Shown here piece by piece: positions 8,119 through 17,457 of a stretch of 64,000 bases of DNA. This stretch comes from Moraxella catarrhalis (GTDB lineage Bacteria; Pseudomonadota; Gammaproteobacteria; Pseudomonadales; Moraxellaceae): positions 168,060 to 232,059 of the forward strand of contig NZ_LWAH01000012.1 of the NCBI RefSeq assembly GCF_001632285.1, written 5' to 3'. The notes below the pieces were generated by a model. It made no database searches, was not told the origin of the DNA, and saw only the letters and a list, made by a program, of their open reading frames with translations. The number at the start of each line of letters is the position of its first letter. Within the stretch, counting starts at the first letter, position 1. A program made the translations under genes and the position numbers.

Positions 8119-9831
8119 TTATTTGCTTTGCTCAAGTACTCTTAATTCCTTACGCAAAATTTTACCAACATTAGATTTGGGAAGCTCACTGATAAACTCA
8201 ATATATTTGGGGCGTTTGTAACCTGTTAGGTTTTCTTTTGCCCAAGCACGCACCTCGTCGGCGGTCAAGGAGGGATCTTTTTTGACCACAAAGACCTTAA
8301 CCACTTCACCACTGTGATCATCAGGCACACCAATCACGCCACATTCAATGACTTTTGGATGGGCAGTAATGATATCTTCAACCTCATTGGGATAGACATT
8401 AAATCCAGACACCAAAATCATATCTTTTTTGCGATCAACAATTTTAATAAAGCCACGATCATCCATCACACCAATATCGCCTGTACGAAAAAACCCATCT
8501 TTGGTCATAACCTTTTCGGTTTCATCAAGGCGATTCCAGTAGCCGACCATGATTTGTGGACCTTTGGCACAAATTTCACCAGCCTCGCCCATCGCCAACT
8601 CGTTGCCCTCATCATCCAAAATTTTAATGTCGGTGGCAGGAATTGGAATACCAATCTTACCTGTGTATCCACCTGGTGGATTTAGGGTCAAAACAGGCGA
8701 GGTTTCAGATAAACCATAGCCTTCGATGATATAATTACCCGTCAAACGCTCCCATGCTTTGGCAGTATCGGATAAAACTGACATGCCACCGCCTAATGAT
8801 AATTTTAAATTACTATGGTCAAGTGACCGAAATCCTTCATGATGCACCAAACCATTAAATAAAGTATTCACTGCAGGAAAAAATGCAGGCTTATATTTGG
8901 CATAATCTTTACACAGTGCTGGAAAATCTCTTGGGTTGGTAATTAATAACATACTAAAACCCATCTTCATCCCCAACAAACCGCACGCTGTGAATGAAAA
9001 AATATGGTAAAGCGGTAAGGCAACTGCGATATACTGACCAGATAGATTGTCTTTAGAAAATACCAAGCTAAGAAATGGCGCACACTGCTCAACATTTGAA
9101 GCAAGATTACGATGGGTGAGCATCGCACCTTTTGCCACGCCTGTTGTACCGCCTGTATACTGCAATACAGCAATATCATCCAAAGCCAAATTAGGGCGAT
9201 TGTAGTTACCTATCGGCACTTTGTTGAGTGCGTCTTTAAATGATACATGACCAGGGATATTCCATTCAGGCACCATTTTTTTAACATGACGCACCACTGC
9301 ATTGACCAAAAAGCCTTTTAAGCCAAGCATATCGCCCAAAGATGCAACAATTACATGGCGAACTTGACCTTTATTAACCACTTTTTCAAAAGTATGAGCA
9401 AAATTTTCTACAATAAATAACGCTTTAGCTTCTGAGTCATTGAGCTGATGTTCAAGCTCATTCGAGGTATACAAAGGGTTGACATTCACCAATGTCAATC
9501 CAGCACGCACAATCGCAATCATCGCAATCGGATATTGCAAAATATTTGGCATCATGACCGCTACTTTATCACCTTTGACCAAGCCTAGCGATTGTAAATA
9601 TGCCGCCATTTGACGACTATAGTTATCCAGTTGTCGATAGGTGATAGATTTATCCATGCAAGTAAACGCAACTTGATTACCGAAGCGTGCAAATGCCTGA
9701 TCAAAAATATCCATGAGTGAATTGATATTGTCAGGCAAATCAAAGTTAAAATCAAGACCATGTTCTTGATAGGTTTTATACCAAGGTGCATCCGTTGAAA
9801 CGGTAAAATCAGTCATGTTACTCATATTCAT
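8119..9831 (-). CDS. fadD: Long-chain acyl-CoA synthetase, copy 1
   Basis: The 570-residue enzyme belongs to the AMP-forming acyl-CoA ligases. It shows the P-loop-like YTGGTTGVAKGAMLTH, GYGLSETSP, the ATP motif FFRTGDIGVMDDRGF with DRKKDMILVSGFNVYPNEVE, and the C-terminal Lys in PKSNVGKILRKELR. It activates fatty acids as acyl-CoA for beta-oxidation or lipid synthesis at the inner membrane. ATG at 9831 has AAGGAA eight bases upstream. A second, closely similar gene lies 226 bases upstream in the same direction. The pair looks like a tandem duplication; separate terminator and spacer suggest separate control. Confidence 0.92.
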   Translation of the reverse strand: MNMSNMTDFTVSTDAPWYKTYQEHGLDFNFDLPDNINSLMDIFDQAFARFGNQVAFTCMDKSITYRQLDNYSRQMAAYLQSLGLVKGDKVAVMMPNILQYPIAMIAIVRAGLTLVNVNPLYTSNELEHQLNDSEAKALFIVENFAHTFEKVVNKGQVRHVIVASLGDMLGLKGFLVNAVVRHVKKMVPEWNIPGHVSFKDALNKVPIGNYNRPNLALDDIAVLQYTGGTTGVAKGAMLTHRNLASNVEQCAPFLSLVFSKDNLSGQYIAVALPLYHIFSFTACGLLGMKMGFSMLLITNPRDFPALCKDYAKYKPAFFPAVNTLFNGLVHHEGFRSLDHSNLKLSLGGGMSVLSDTAKAWERLTGNYIIEGYGLSETSPVLTLNPPGGYTGKIGIPIPATDIKILDDEGNELAMGEAGEICAKGPQIMVGYWNRLDETEKVMTKDGFFRTGDIGVMDDRGFIKIVDRKKDMILVSGFNVYPNEVEDIITAHPKVIECGVIGVPDDHSGEVVKVFVVKKDPSLTADEVRAWAKENLTGYKRPKYIEFISELPKSNVGKILRKELRVLEQSK

Positions 9832-10057
9832 TTATTTCCTTATATCAAATCAAGCCATCAAAAGCCAAAAAAGAGGCATGATGTATAGCGTATGGTATGC
9901 TTGTCAATCTAGCACAAGTTACCTAATTAGACAAGAATTATGACCAAAAAATTACAATTTACTTTGTGATCTTATGTCATGCAACAAAGCAAGAAAACCC
10001 CGCTTGATGCCGCTGCTATATATTACTCTCAAGTATTCATTTATCTCAAGTATTAAT

Positions 10058-11743
10058 TTAAAGATTTCTTAACTCTTTTCTTAAGATTTTACCGACATTA
10101 GACTTGGGTAATTCATCCAAAAAAGCAATTTTTTTGGGGCGTTTATAGCCTGTCAGATTTTGTTTTGCCCAAGTTTTGATATCTGCTTCGGTCAATTCAG
10201 GATCTTTTTTAACGATAAAGGCCTTAACCACCTCACCGCTATGCTCATCAGGCACGCCAATAACACCGCACTCCAAAACGCCTGAATGGCTTGCAATCAC
10301 TTCTTCAACTTCATTAGGATAGACATTAAATCCTGAAACCAAAATCATGTCTTTTTTGCGATCAACGATTTTAAAGTAACCATTTTCGTCCATCACACCA
10401 ATATCACCTGTACGAAAATAACCATCCGCTGTCATCGCTCGTGCGGTCTCTTCAGGCTGATTCCAATAGCCTTTCATAACTTGAGGACCTTTGGCGACAA
10501 TCTCACCTACTTCGCCTTGAGCAACTTGATTGCCCTCATCATCCAATAAAAGAATGTCTGTTGAAGGAAAAGGAATGCCGATTTTACCTGTATAACTGCC
10601 CAATGGATTAAAGGTCAAAACAGGTGAGGTTTCAGACAAACCATAGCCCTCGATAATATAGCTGCCTGTTATTTTTTCCCAAGCATCAGCTGTGCTTGGT
10701 AATACCGACATGCCGCCACCCAATGATACCTTAAGATTACTATGATCTAATGATTTAAAACCATCATGATGTGCTAAAGCATTAAATAATGTATTCACCG
10801 CAGGGAAAAACTGTGGGCGATATTTGCCAAATTGCTTGGTTAGATCATCTAAGTCTCGTGCATTAGGAATCAATAAAAGTGCAAAGCCCATTTTCATGCC
10901 AAGCATCGTTACCATAAATGAAAAAATATGATACAAAGGTAACGCTACCACCATATATTCACCATGCTGATGGGATTTTTCAAATCCAGATTTGACATAA
11001 GTTGTGCATTGCTCGACATTGGCAATTAAATTACCGTGGGTTAGCATCGCACCTTTTGCCACACCTGTTGTACCGCCCGTGTACTGCAATACAGCAATAT
11101 CATCCAAACCGACACTTGGCTTAGTGTATGGATATTTTTTATTTAATATATCTTTAAATTTTATTTTATTAGGGATACAATAATTAGGCACCATTTTTTT
11201 GACATGACGCACCACAGCATTAATTAGCAAGCCTTTTAGACGCATCATATCGCCAATGCCTGTGATGATTACTTGTTGAATTTGACCTTTATTCACCACT
11301 TTTTCAAAAGTATGGGCAAAATTTTCTACAATAAATAACACTTTGGCTTCTGAGTCATTGAGCTGATGCTCAAGCTCATGTGCGGTATACAGCGGATTGA
11401 CATTCACCAATATATAGCCTGCTCGTACAATGCCTATCATCACGGCCAAATACTGCGGTGTGTTTGGCATCATCACCGCCACTTTATCGCCTTTTTTTAA
11501 GCCCAAAGACTGCAAATAACCTGCGATATTTTGACTAATACCATCTAGCTCATCATAGCCAATATGTACGCCCATAAATGTTATGCCACGCTGCCCTCGA
11601 TTGGCACGAAAATGAACATCAAAAAAATCAAGTAATGACGATACCTCTTTGGGCATGGTCAATTGAATGTCTAACTTATTTTTTTGATAAGTTGCTTGCC
11701 AAGCACGATCCGCTGGCGTAATAAAGTCTGAATAATGAGTCAT
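10058..11743 (-). CDS. fadD: Long-chain acyl-CoA synthetase, copy 2
   Basis: This 561-residue paralogue of the downstream gene keeps all the same motifs, including YTGGTTGVAKGAMLTH, EGYGLSETSP and PKSNVGKILRKELR. It differs mainly in the first 60 residues and in loops near residues 170-210. ATG at 11743 has GGAG five bases upstream; a GTG two codons earlier is less likely. It should make acyl-CoA from long-chain fatty acids. The two copies may differ in chain-length preference or expression, which sequence alone does not show. A palindrome lies upstream at 11919-11935. Confidence 0.92.
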   Translation of the reverse strand: MTHYSDFITPADRAWQATYQKNKLDIQLTMPKEVSSLLDFFDVHFRANRGQRGITFMGVHIGYDELDGISQNIAGYLQSLGLKKGDKVAVMMPNTPQYLAVMIGIVRAGYILVNVNPLYTAHELEHQLNDSEAKVLFIVENFAHTFEKVVNKGQIQQVIITGIGDMMRLKGLLINAVVRHVKKMVPNYCIPNKIKFKDILNKKYPYTKPSVGLDDIAVLQYTGGTTGVAKGAMLTHGNLIANVEQCTTYVKSGFEKSHQHGEYMVVALPLYHIFSFMVTMLGMKMGFALLLIPNARDLDDLTKQFGKYRPQFFPAVNTLFNALAHHDGFKSLDHSNLKVSLGGGMSVLPSTADAWEKITGSYIIEGYGLSETSPVLTFNPLGSYTGKIGIPFPSTDILLLDDEGNQVAQGEVGEIVAKGPQVMKGYWNQPEETARAMTADGYFRTGDIGVMDENGYFKIVDRKKDMILVSGFNVYPNEVEEVIASHSGVLECGVIGVPDEHSGEVVKAFIVKKDPELTEADIKTWAKQNLTGYKRPKKIAFLDELPKSNVGKILRKELRNL

Positions 11744-11918
11744 AAACACTCCTATTTATGATGATGTATTGTATCAAAAGTAATAAAAAAGACAAAAAGC
11801 CTCAAACACAAACACGATGCATCATGCACGATCATACCACCCTACAAAGCTTACCGATACTTGACAACCTATTTTTGTGAATCATACTTCATTATTTTTT
11901 ATTGACAAATGCGTTAAA

Positions 11919-11935
11919 ATCTACCATATGTAGAT
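11919..11935. promoter_or_regulatory. Palindrome upstream of fadD copy 2, candidate operator
   Basis: ATCTAC and GTAGAT are perfect inverted arms around CATAT. The site lies about 180 bases upstream of the second fadD gene and just after the 3' end of coaBC. The size and symmetry fit a dimeric repressor site, but I cannot match it to a known consensus. Confidence 0.3.
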
Positions 11936-12017
11936 GATTTAATCTAAATTCTAAATGATGACAAAATCATTCGCCTACAAATGATGAACCCATCATACCG
12001 CCAGATGATTTTTTGAT

Positions 12018-13247
12018 TCATTGTTTTTGATTCATGATTTTTACCACACATGCCACCAATTGCTCAGCAATTTTTGATTTATGTGCCTTGGGTAGATTTT
12101 GGGGCATTTGGTCGTATTGTTCGGCAAAAAAAACGGTCATCGCATTATTTTCACTACCAAAACCTATGGTTTTATCCGAAACATCATTCACCGCAATCAT
12201 GTCCAACTGTTTGGCGGCCAGCTTGCTTTTGGCACAATTGTTAGCATCTTGAGTTTCTGCGGCAAAGCCAACGCAGATAAGATCGGGATAAGTATGACAA
12301 ATTGTGGCAAGCACATCTGGATTTTTAATTAATTGTAGTGTCATGGTCTGCTGGTCTTTGGTTTTTTTGATTTTATGGTCAGCAACTGATGCCGCTTTAA
12401 AATCAGCCACTGCGGCAGCTGCAATGAATATATCTGCCTTTTGGCAGACGCTCAAACAAACCTTTAGCATTTGCTCTGCTGTACCCACATCAAGGCGACG
12501 AACCCCAAACGGTGTCTTTAAACTGACATGCTTACCTGACACTAAAATAACATCGGCACCTGCATGATAACACGCATTTGCCAAAGCATAACCCATCTTG
12601 CCTGTTGAGTGATTGGATAAAAAACGCACAGGATCAATCGGTTCAACTGTTGCACCAGCTGTAATGACAACTGTTTTACCTAATAATGACGGCTGGATAT
12701 GTCGGCACTTATCAAACGCCAGAATCTGCTGGCACAAGTCTTCAGGTTCGGGCAAGCGCCCCAATCCCACATCACCACACGCCTGCTCACCGCTATCTGG
12801 GGTCATGATGTGATAACCAAATTGGCGTAATTTTTTAAGATTATCTTGGACGATGGCATTTGCCCACATTTGCTGATTCATCGCAGGTGCAATGAGTATG
12901 GGTGCATCGGTTGCAAGGCAAACCGTTGTTACCAAATTATCAGCAAAACCGCCTGCAAGTTTTGCGATGGTATTGGCAGACGCAGGTGCGACAACCACCA
13001 AATCCGCCCATTTAGCAAGCGTGATATGTCCCATACCACGCTCGGCAGTCTCATCAAGTAGCTTAGTATGTACCGCTTGCCCCGTCAAGGCTTGAAATGT
13101 CAAAGGTGTAATAAATTCACACGCCCCTGCTGTCATCATAACACGCACCTGACAGCCTGATTTAATCAGCAGGCGAGCAAGCATGGCAGACTTGTAGGCA
13201 GCAATGCCCCCTGTCACCGCCAATAAAATTTTTGGTAATTGAGTCAT
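12018..13247 (-). CDS. coaBC: Bifunctional phosphopantothenoylcysteine decarboxylase/synthetase
   Basis: The 409-residue protein has an N-terminal flavin-binding CoaC domain (LLAVTGGIAAYKSAML, MNQQMWAN and the active Cys in GEQACGDVGLGRL). Its C-terminal CoaB domain carries ITAGATVEPIDPVRFLSNHS and GKMGYALANACYHAGADV. It joins cysteine to phosphopantothenate and then decarboxylates the product in CoA synthesis. The frame is open up to 13313, but the homologous part begins at MTQLPKILLAVTGG, so ATG at 13247 is used; MKV at 13256 is a close alternative. It is divergent from nhaA. Confidence 0.93.
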   Translation of the reverse strand: MTQLPKILLAVTGGIAAYKSAMLARLLIKSGCQVRVMMTAGACEFITPLTFQALTGQAVHTKLLDETAERGMGHITLAKWADLVVVAPASANTIAKLAGGFADNLVTTVCLATDAPILIAPAMNQQMWANAIVQDNLKKLRQFGYHIMTPDSGEQACGDVGLGRLPEPEDLCQQILAFDKCRHIQPSLLGKTVVITAGATVEPIDPVRFLSNHSTGKMGYALANACYHAGADVILVSGKHVSLKTPFGVRRLDVGTAEQMLKVCLSVCQKADIFIAAAAVADFKAASVADHKIKKTKDQQTMTLQLIKNPDVLATICHTYPDLICVGFAAETQDANNCAKSKLAAKQLDMIAVNDVSDKTIGFGSENNAMTVFFAEQYDQMPQNLPKAHKSKIAEQLVACVVKIMNQKQ

Positions 13248-13620
13248 AACCTTCATCTGACATTTGGCAAAAACCATCATTATACACGATAACGCCTTTA
13301 TCATCACGCACAATCACGCTATGAGACAAGTTTTCAGGCAAATTTTAATCAAAAAACTAAAAAATAAACTGTCAACTTTTATCAAGGCAACTTTTATCAA
13401 GGCAACTTTTAGGGCAATGGCTATTTTAGAGCATGCCCAAAATAAAATTTCTCAAATTTTGTAATCAAGCCTTTATCATTACCATATTTTTATGATAAAG
13501 TTAATCCCAAATTAATCTAATTTATCAATTTTGCCATCAGCTAACAAAAATTAAATCATCCTAACTGGTCAACTGATTTTTTAGATCCTGTTAGCTGAAC
13601 GCACCTAAGTTGGGAAGTTT
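13248..13620. other. coaBC-nhaA divergent intergenic region
   Basis: This 373-base stretch must hold the promoters of two divergent genes. It is very A/T-rich. The only structure that stands out is a short tandem repeat at 13373-13410. Short open frames here overlap the upstream extension of coaBC and have no ribosome binding site. Confidence 0.6.
13373..13410 (+). repeat. 15-bp tandem repeat, about 2.5 copies
   Basis: CAACTTTTATCAAGG occurs at 13373-13387 and 13388-13402, then CAACTTTT again at 13403. It is non-coding and lies about 210 bases before nhaA. Confidence 0.85.
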
Positions 13621-14850
13621 ATGTTTGCACAATTCAAACGATTTTTAGAGCTTGAAGCTGCAGGCGGTATTGTACTGGCAGCGGCAGCTTTACTGGCGAT
13701 GATTATTGCCAATTCACCGCTTGACGAGATGTACCATGCCTTTATTCATGCGCCTGTTGTGGTTCAAATAGGCACATTTCAAATTGCCAAAGATGCCCAT
13801 CATTGGATTAATGACGGTTTGATGGCAATATTTTTCTTTTTGGTTGGACTTGAGTTAAAAAGAGAAGCCTTAATTGGTGAGCTGTCTGATGTTAAACAAA
13901 TTTTAATGCCTGCCTTGGCAGCGGTTGGCGGTATGATTATGCCAGCGTTAATTTATGCTGCTTTTAATCAGAGCAATCCTGAACAGTTGGCAGGCTGGGC
14001 GATTCCTGCCGCTACCGATATTGCGTTTGCCTTGGGGGTATTAAGCTTATTGGGCAATCGTGTCCCAAATGCTTTAAAAGTCTTTTTGGTCTCTATCGCC
14101 ATTTTTGATGACCTTGGTGCAATTGTCATCATCGCTTTATTTTACACCAGCGATTTATCTTTATCATCTTTGGCGGTGGCTGGAGTTTGTTTTCCATTTT
14201 TGTTCATTCTAAATAAAATGAATGTCGTGCGACTGACACCTTATTTATTGATTGGTTTGGTCATGTGGGCGGCATTTTTAAAATCAGGTGTTCATGCCAC
14301 TTTAGCAGGGGTTTTGCTGGCATTTTTTATCCCCTTGCGTAATAAAAGCGACCCTGAGCATTCGCCCCTAGAAGAGCTTGAACACGATTTACACAATACT
14401 GTCGCTTTTGGCGTGCTGCCTTTATTTGCTTTTGCCAATGCAGGCATTGGGTTGGCAGGAACAGGCATTGACAGTTTATTACATTCAGTCCCACTTGGCA
14501 TCGCCGCAGGATTATTCATTGGCAAGCAAATCGGTGTGATGGCAGCGGTCTTTTTATGTTTAAAGCTTGGGTTAGCGTCCCTACCAAAAGGCACAACCAT
14601 CAAGCAGTTGTATGGGGTATCTTTGCTGTGTGGTATTGGTTTTACGATGAGTTTATTCATCTCAGGCTTGGCGTTTGGCAACACTCCTAAGGATTTTGAT
14701 CCACGCCTAGGGATTATTTTAGGCTCAATCATTTCAGGCGTGATCGGTTATATGATTTTACGAGGCAATATTCCAAATGCTGACCATCCCGTCCTTGCCA
14801 AAGATACAGGCGAAGGGTTTATTCCCACACAACACGACGCTCAGGCTTAA
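13621..14850 (+). CDS. nhaA: Na+/H+ antiporter NhaA
   Basis: The 409-residue protein has about twelve hydrophobic segments and the NhaA signatures [27 protein letters not shown] and [16 protein letters not shown]. The last contains the two adjacent Asp residues that bind the ion in the E. coli protein. It exchanges cytoplasmic sodium for protons across the inner membrane and helps pH and salt tolerance. GGGAAG precedes the ATG closely. It stands alone, with coaBC divergent upstream. Confidence 0.95.
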   Translation: MFAQFKRFLELEAAGGIVLAAAALLAMIIANSPLDEMYHAFIHAPVVVQIGTFQIAKDAHHWINDGLMAIFFFLVGLELKREALIGELSDVKQILMPALAAVGGMIMPALIYAAFNQSNPEQLAGWAIPAATDIAFALGVLSLLGNRVPNALKVFLVSIAIFDDLGAIVIIALFYTSDLSLSSLAVAGVCFPFLFILNKMNVVRLTPYLLIGLVMWAAFLKSGVHATLAGVLLAFFIPLRNKSDPEHSPLEELEHDLHNTVAFGVLPLFAFANAGIGLAGTGIDSLLHSVPLGIAAGLFIGKQIGVMAAVFLCLKLGLASLPKGTTIKQLYGVSLLCGIGFTMSLFISGLAFGNTPKDFDPRLGIILGSIISGVIGYMILRGNIPNADHPVLAKDTGEGFIPTQHDAQA

Positions 14851-15182
14851 TCCATTTAAATAAGGTATATTTATCTTTGCTAGTTATGATAAAAAATACC
14901 TATTTAAACAGTAAAGCCGTCGTAAATTATTCAAAATCAGGCACGCTCTAACAACCAAAATTATCAAACCAAGCCCACACATCTAAGCTTGGTTTGGTGA
15001 TGCGTCGAAATCTTGACCCACACCAAGCACCAAAGCAACTAACAATCAATAAAAGAAAGAGTTAAGCAACATTTTTCACATGACTATCACAGATTAGCCA
15101 TCAAAAATCACTCAGCCCATCATGATTTGACCTATAATGAATTTACCAATTCTGGCTTTTTATCTAAATAAAAGGATAACTT
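14851..15182. other. Intergenic region between nhaA and the MliC-like gene
   Basis: This 332-base region has no supported gene. A 9-bp hairpin (AAACCAAGC at 14966-14974 with GCTTGGTTT at 14987-14995) may mark the end of nhaA, but no T tract follows. The last 60 bases should carry the promoter of the lipoprotein gene, which has AAAGGA just before its start. Confidence 0.6.
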
Positions 15183-15644
15183 ATGAAAAAATTACTTTTG
15201 AGTTCTGCTGCTGTTATGATGGCAATTACAGGCTGTACAACACCATCAACTGTTAGTGTGCCAGCCAATCAAGCAGGCGTTGTTGTTGTGCCAACAGCTG
15301 GTACTCATCATCATGGTACCCAACACCAACATGGCGTTTATGGGCAAGACATCACAGCGGTTTATCAATGTGATGAAGGTGCCAAAGTTGTGGCAAACTA
15401 TCAACCAGAAAATGATCGTGCAGTATTGACCGTCAGCGCACCAACTTGGCACCTACACAACCAAGAGATCGTGATGCGTCCAGCTGTTAGAGCATCAGGC
15501 ATGCGTTTTGTTAATGACACCAATCCAAACAGTGTCTATGATTGGCATGCCAAAGGCTCTGAGGCTTTATTATCCGTCATCCTTGGTGAAACAGATCAAG
15601 AACATACGCTACATTGCCGTACCGACTCACCTGCTTTGATGTAA
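15183..15644 (+). CDS. MliC-like lipoprotein, possible lysozyme inhibitor
   Basis: The 153-residue protein has a lipoprotein signal (lipobox ITGC, Cys18). After a linker, a domain near residues 57-150 resembles the MliC/PliC family of c-type lysozyme inhibitors: YQCDEGAKVVANYQ, AVLTVSAPTWHL, then ASGMRF, and WHAKGSEALL. Family members sit in the outer membrane or periplasm and protect peptidoglycan from host lysozyme. The linker contains a histidine-rich stretch (HHHGTQHQHG) not usual for the family, which might bind a metal. The final Cys in LHCRTD could pair with that in YQCDEG. Inhibitory activity is inferred. Confidence 0.72.
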   Translation: MKKLLLSSAAVMMAITGCTTPSTVSVPANQAGVVVVPTAGTHHHGTQHQHGVYGQDITAVYQCDEGAKVVANYQPENDRAVLTVSAPTWHLHNQEIVMRPAVRASGMRFVNDTNPNSVYDWHAKGSEALLSVILGETDQEHTLHCRTDSPALM

Positions 15645-15667
15645 TCTCATCTAAGATAAGTACCACC

Positions 15668-15710
15668 ATTAATAAAATGCAGTCAAAATTGCTGGCTGCA
15701 TTTTATTAAT
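15668..15710. terminator. Bidirectional terminator, 15-bp perfect stem
   Basis: ATTAATAAAATGCAG (15668-15682) pairs perfectly with CTGCATTTTATTAAT (15696-15710) around a 13-base loop. It lies between the convergent MliC-like gene and rnfH and can end both. Confidence 0.8.
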
Positions 15711-15767
15711 ATAGAACTGTAAGGAAAACTTTAAGATTAATATCCATCAAACTAATGATTTTGTTGG

Positions 15768-16079
15768 CTATTTTTTTGAAAGTGCCTTTCGCTTAGCCAT
15801 TGGATTAATGGTCAAGGGTCGGTAGATTTCTATGCGATCGCCTGCCAAAAGTATGGTATCAAGGCGTTTTTTTTGGCTAAAAATACCCACATACCAAGAC
15901 TTATGATTTGGGCTGTTGTCCAAATTATTTTGTACCCAATGCCAAAAATCTTCAAACTCTTCGCTATGCACCCAAGGCACAAGCGTCAATGCTTCATAGA
16001 TGGTTGTACCCATCGGTAGGCTAAGTTCACTATAATACTGCTTACCTGAGTACGCAACATGGCTGATGGCGATGGTCAT
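15768..16079 (-). CDS. rnfH: RnfH family ubiquitin-like protein
   Basis: The 103-residue protein shows the RnfH pattern: an N-terminal strand, PMGTTIYEALTL, then VGIFSQKKRLDTILLAGDRIEIYRPL and a basic tail. The fold is that of ubiquitin-like ThiS/MoaD proteins but without the C-terminal Gly-Gly. Its role is unknown; elsewhere it is found beside ratA-smpB or rnf genes, neither of which is here. ATG at 16079 is preferred, since GAG lies before it and the start then falls just after the stop of the upstream transporter gene; an ATG at 16100 would overlap that gene by 13 bases. Confidence 0.82.
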   Translation of the reverse strand: MTIAISHVAYSGKQYYSELSLPMGTTIYEALTLVPWVHSEEFEDFWHWVQNNLDNSPNHKSWYVGIFSQKKRLDTILLAGDRIEIYRPLTINPMAKRKALSKK

Positions 16080-16087
16080 ACATTGCT

Positions 16088-17182
16088 CTAAACAATCCAT
16101 TCAAGCACCAAACCGATGATTGCTACAATAATGGCAATAGGCACAATAATGCGTACAAAAACACGCCAAGTATTATATCGAAGCTCACTACTCATATTCA
16201 GCGTTTTTCTTAAATGGCTAATTTTCATCACAAATCCTGAAAAAATAGACAACATCAAAACCGCCACCAAGCTTAGACAGATAATGATGATTAATAAAAT
16301 ATTGGCAGGAATAATACTAAACACAATCGCCAATAATAATACCATCGCCACCGCCATCAGTATGCCAAAGCGTGTACTAAGCTGTGTGTACGCATAATAT
16401 AATAAAAATGCCGCAACCAATAACATGCCTAGGCTGGTAACGACAAATGACGCCACGCCTACCAAAGCTGAGCCTGCTAAGATGGCAATTGAACCAAAGA
16501 TTAGCTGAGTGAGCCAAACAGGCAAAATATAGCCTGCCAAAGATTTTTTGGCAGTCATCAAACTTGGTGCGGTCGCCATACCCCCAAACCAGTATAAGCC
16601 TGTACCAATACCAACGCACAAAAGTGCAAGTATGACTGCACGAGACCACTCAAGCAGTCCAACCTCGGTCATGACAGGAACGCTAACCGCACTGTCATAT
16701 AACGACAACAGTGAACCCAATAAAATCAACAAGACGCCCACCATCAGCAAACGACTTTTTAATAAGCTTAATATCAATGCAATGACCATCAAGCCTGCTG
16801 CCATACCAAATATGGGAATACCTGACTGCTGTAACACCGAACCAAAGTGTACATAAGCTCTTATAGCAATCCGCCCTGAGAGATTGGCTGCGATTAATAT
16901 TGAGATAACAACAGACAGCAGCGCAAAACCTCGCCAAACTAAGCCTGCATCTGCTTCACGGGTCAGTTTTTGCATACCCTGCCACGGCATATCACCTGAA
17001 CGCGCCGACAAGGCAAATTCAGCAAATAAGACAGGCAAGCCAACCAAAACCATCGCTGCCACCCAAAGCAGCCAAAAATCCAATTCTCGTGCCATATTTG
17101 GTGCAACTTGACCAATGAACATCAAAGGCAAAGCACACGCCACAAAAAAGACCGTATATCGATGAAGCATATTTGATACCAT
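16088..17182 (-). CDS. Divergent sodium:neurotransmitter symporter-like membrane protein
   Basis: The 364-residue protein has roughly ten to eleven hydrophobic segments. Near residues 40-62, VLVGLPVLFAEFALSARSG resembles the segment between helices 1 and 2 in the NSS (SNF) family, and the C-terminal WRVFVRIIVPIAIIVAIIGL resembles its last helix. The first helix lacks the usual Asn-Gly-Gly-Gly signature of sodium-binding NSS proteins, and the protein is about 100 residues shorter than most. It may be a degenerate or specialised relative; substrate unknown. It ends eight bases before rnfH, so the two are probably cotranscribed. The start is uncertain, as ATG at 17170 is also possible. Confidence 0.6.
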   Translation of the reverse strand: MVSNMLHRYTVFFVACALPLMFIGQVAPNMARELDFWLLWVAAMVLVGLPVLFAEFALSARSGDMPWQGMQKLTREADAGLVWRGFALLSVVISILIAANLSGRIAIRAYVHFGSVLQQSGIPIFGMAAGLMVIALILSLLKSRLLMVGVLLILLGSLLSLYDSAVSVPVMTEVGLLEWSRAVILALLCVGIGTGLYWFGGMATAPSLMTAKKSLAGYILPVWLTQLIFGSIAILAGSALVGVASFVVTSLGMLLVAAFLLYYAYTQLSTRFGILMAVAMVLLLAIVFSIIPANILLIIIICLSLVAVLMLSIFSGFVMKISHLRKTLNMSSELRYNTWRVFVRIIVPIAIIVAIIGLVLEWIV

Positions 17183-17457
17183 GATAAAGATTTGGCATAT
17201 TTTAACACAAAAACCAATAAAGCCCTAAAACTGCCATACATTAAAAAACCCCCTTTTTGGGAGCTTTTTAATACAATATTTTTAATACAATAATAGATAT
17301 AATGGTAGATTTTCTGATACACTTGTTATACCGACCATCAAATCTAAAGTATATGCCTAACGCTAACCGTTGATGGCTATCGTATCGTTGTTATGTTTGT
17401 GTTTTAATCATCATATTTAAGACTTAAGCAGCTTGATGTATATCATCGCCTCGTGTA

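Noticed and set aside
13373..13410. Short direct repeats as a CRISPR array
   Set aside because: The units are back to back without spacers, only 15 bases long, and no cas gene is present.
14292..14732. 146-codon frame antisense to nhaA
   Set aside because: Shadow of nhaA membrane segments; no start signal.
14966..14995. 9-bp hairpin after nhaA as a terminator
   Set aside because: The stem is good, but no T tract follows on either strand close by, so it is mentioned only in the region note.
15863..15871. Run of eight A inside rnfH (minus strand) as a phase-variation switch
   Set aside because: The frame is intact, the tract is short, and the A/T-rich genome makes such runs common.
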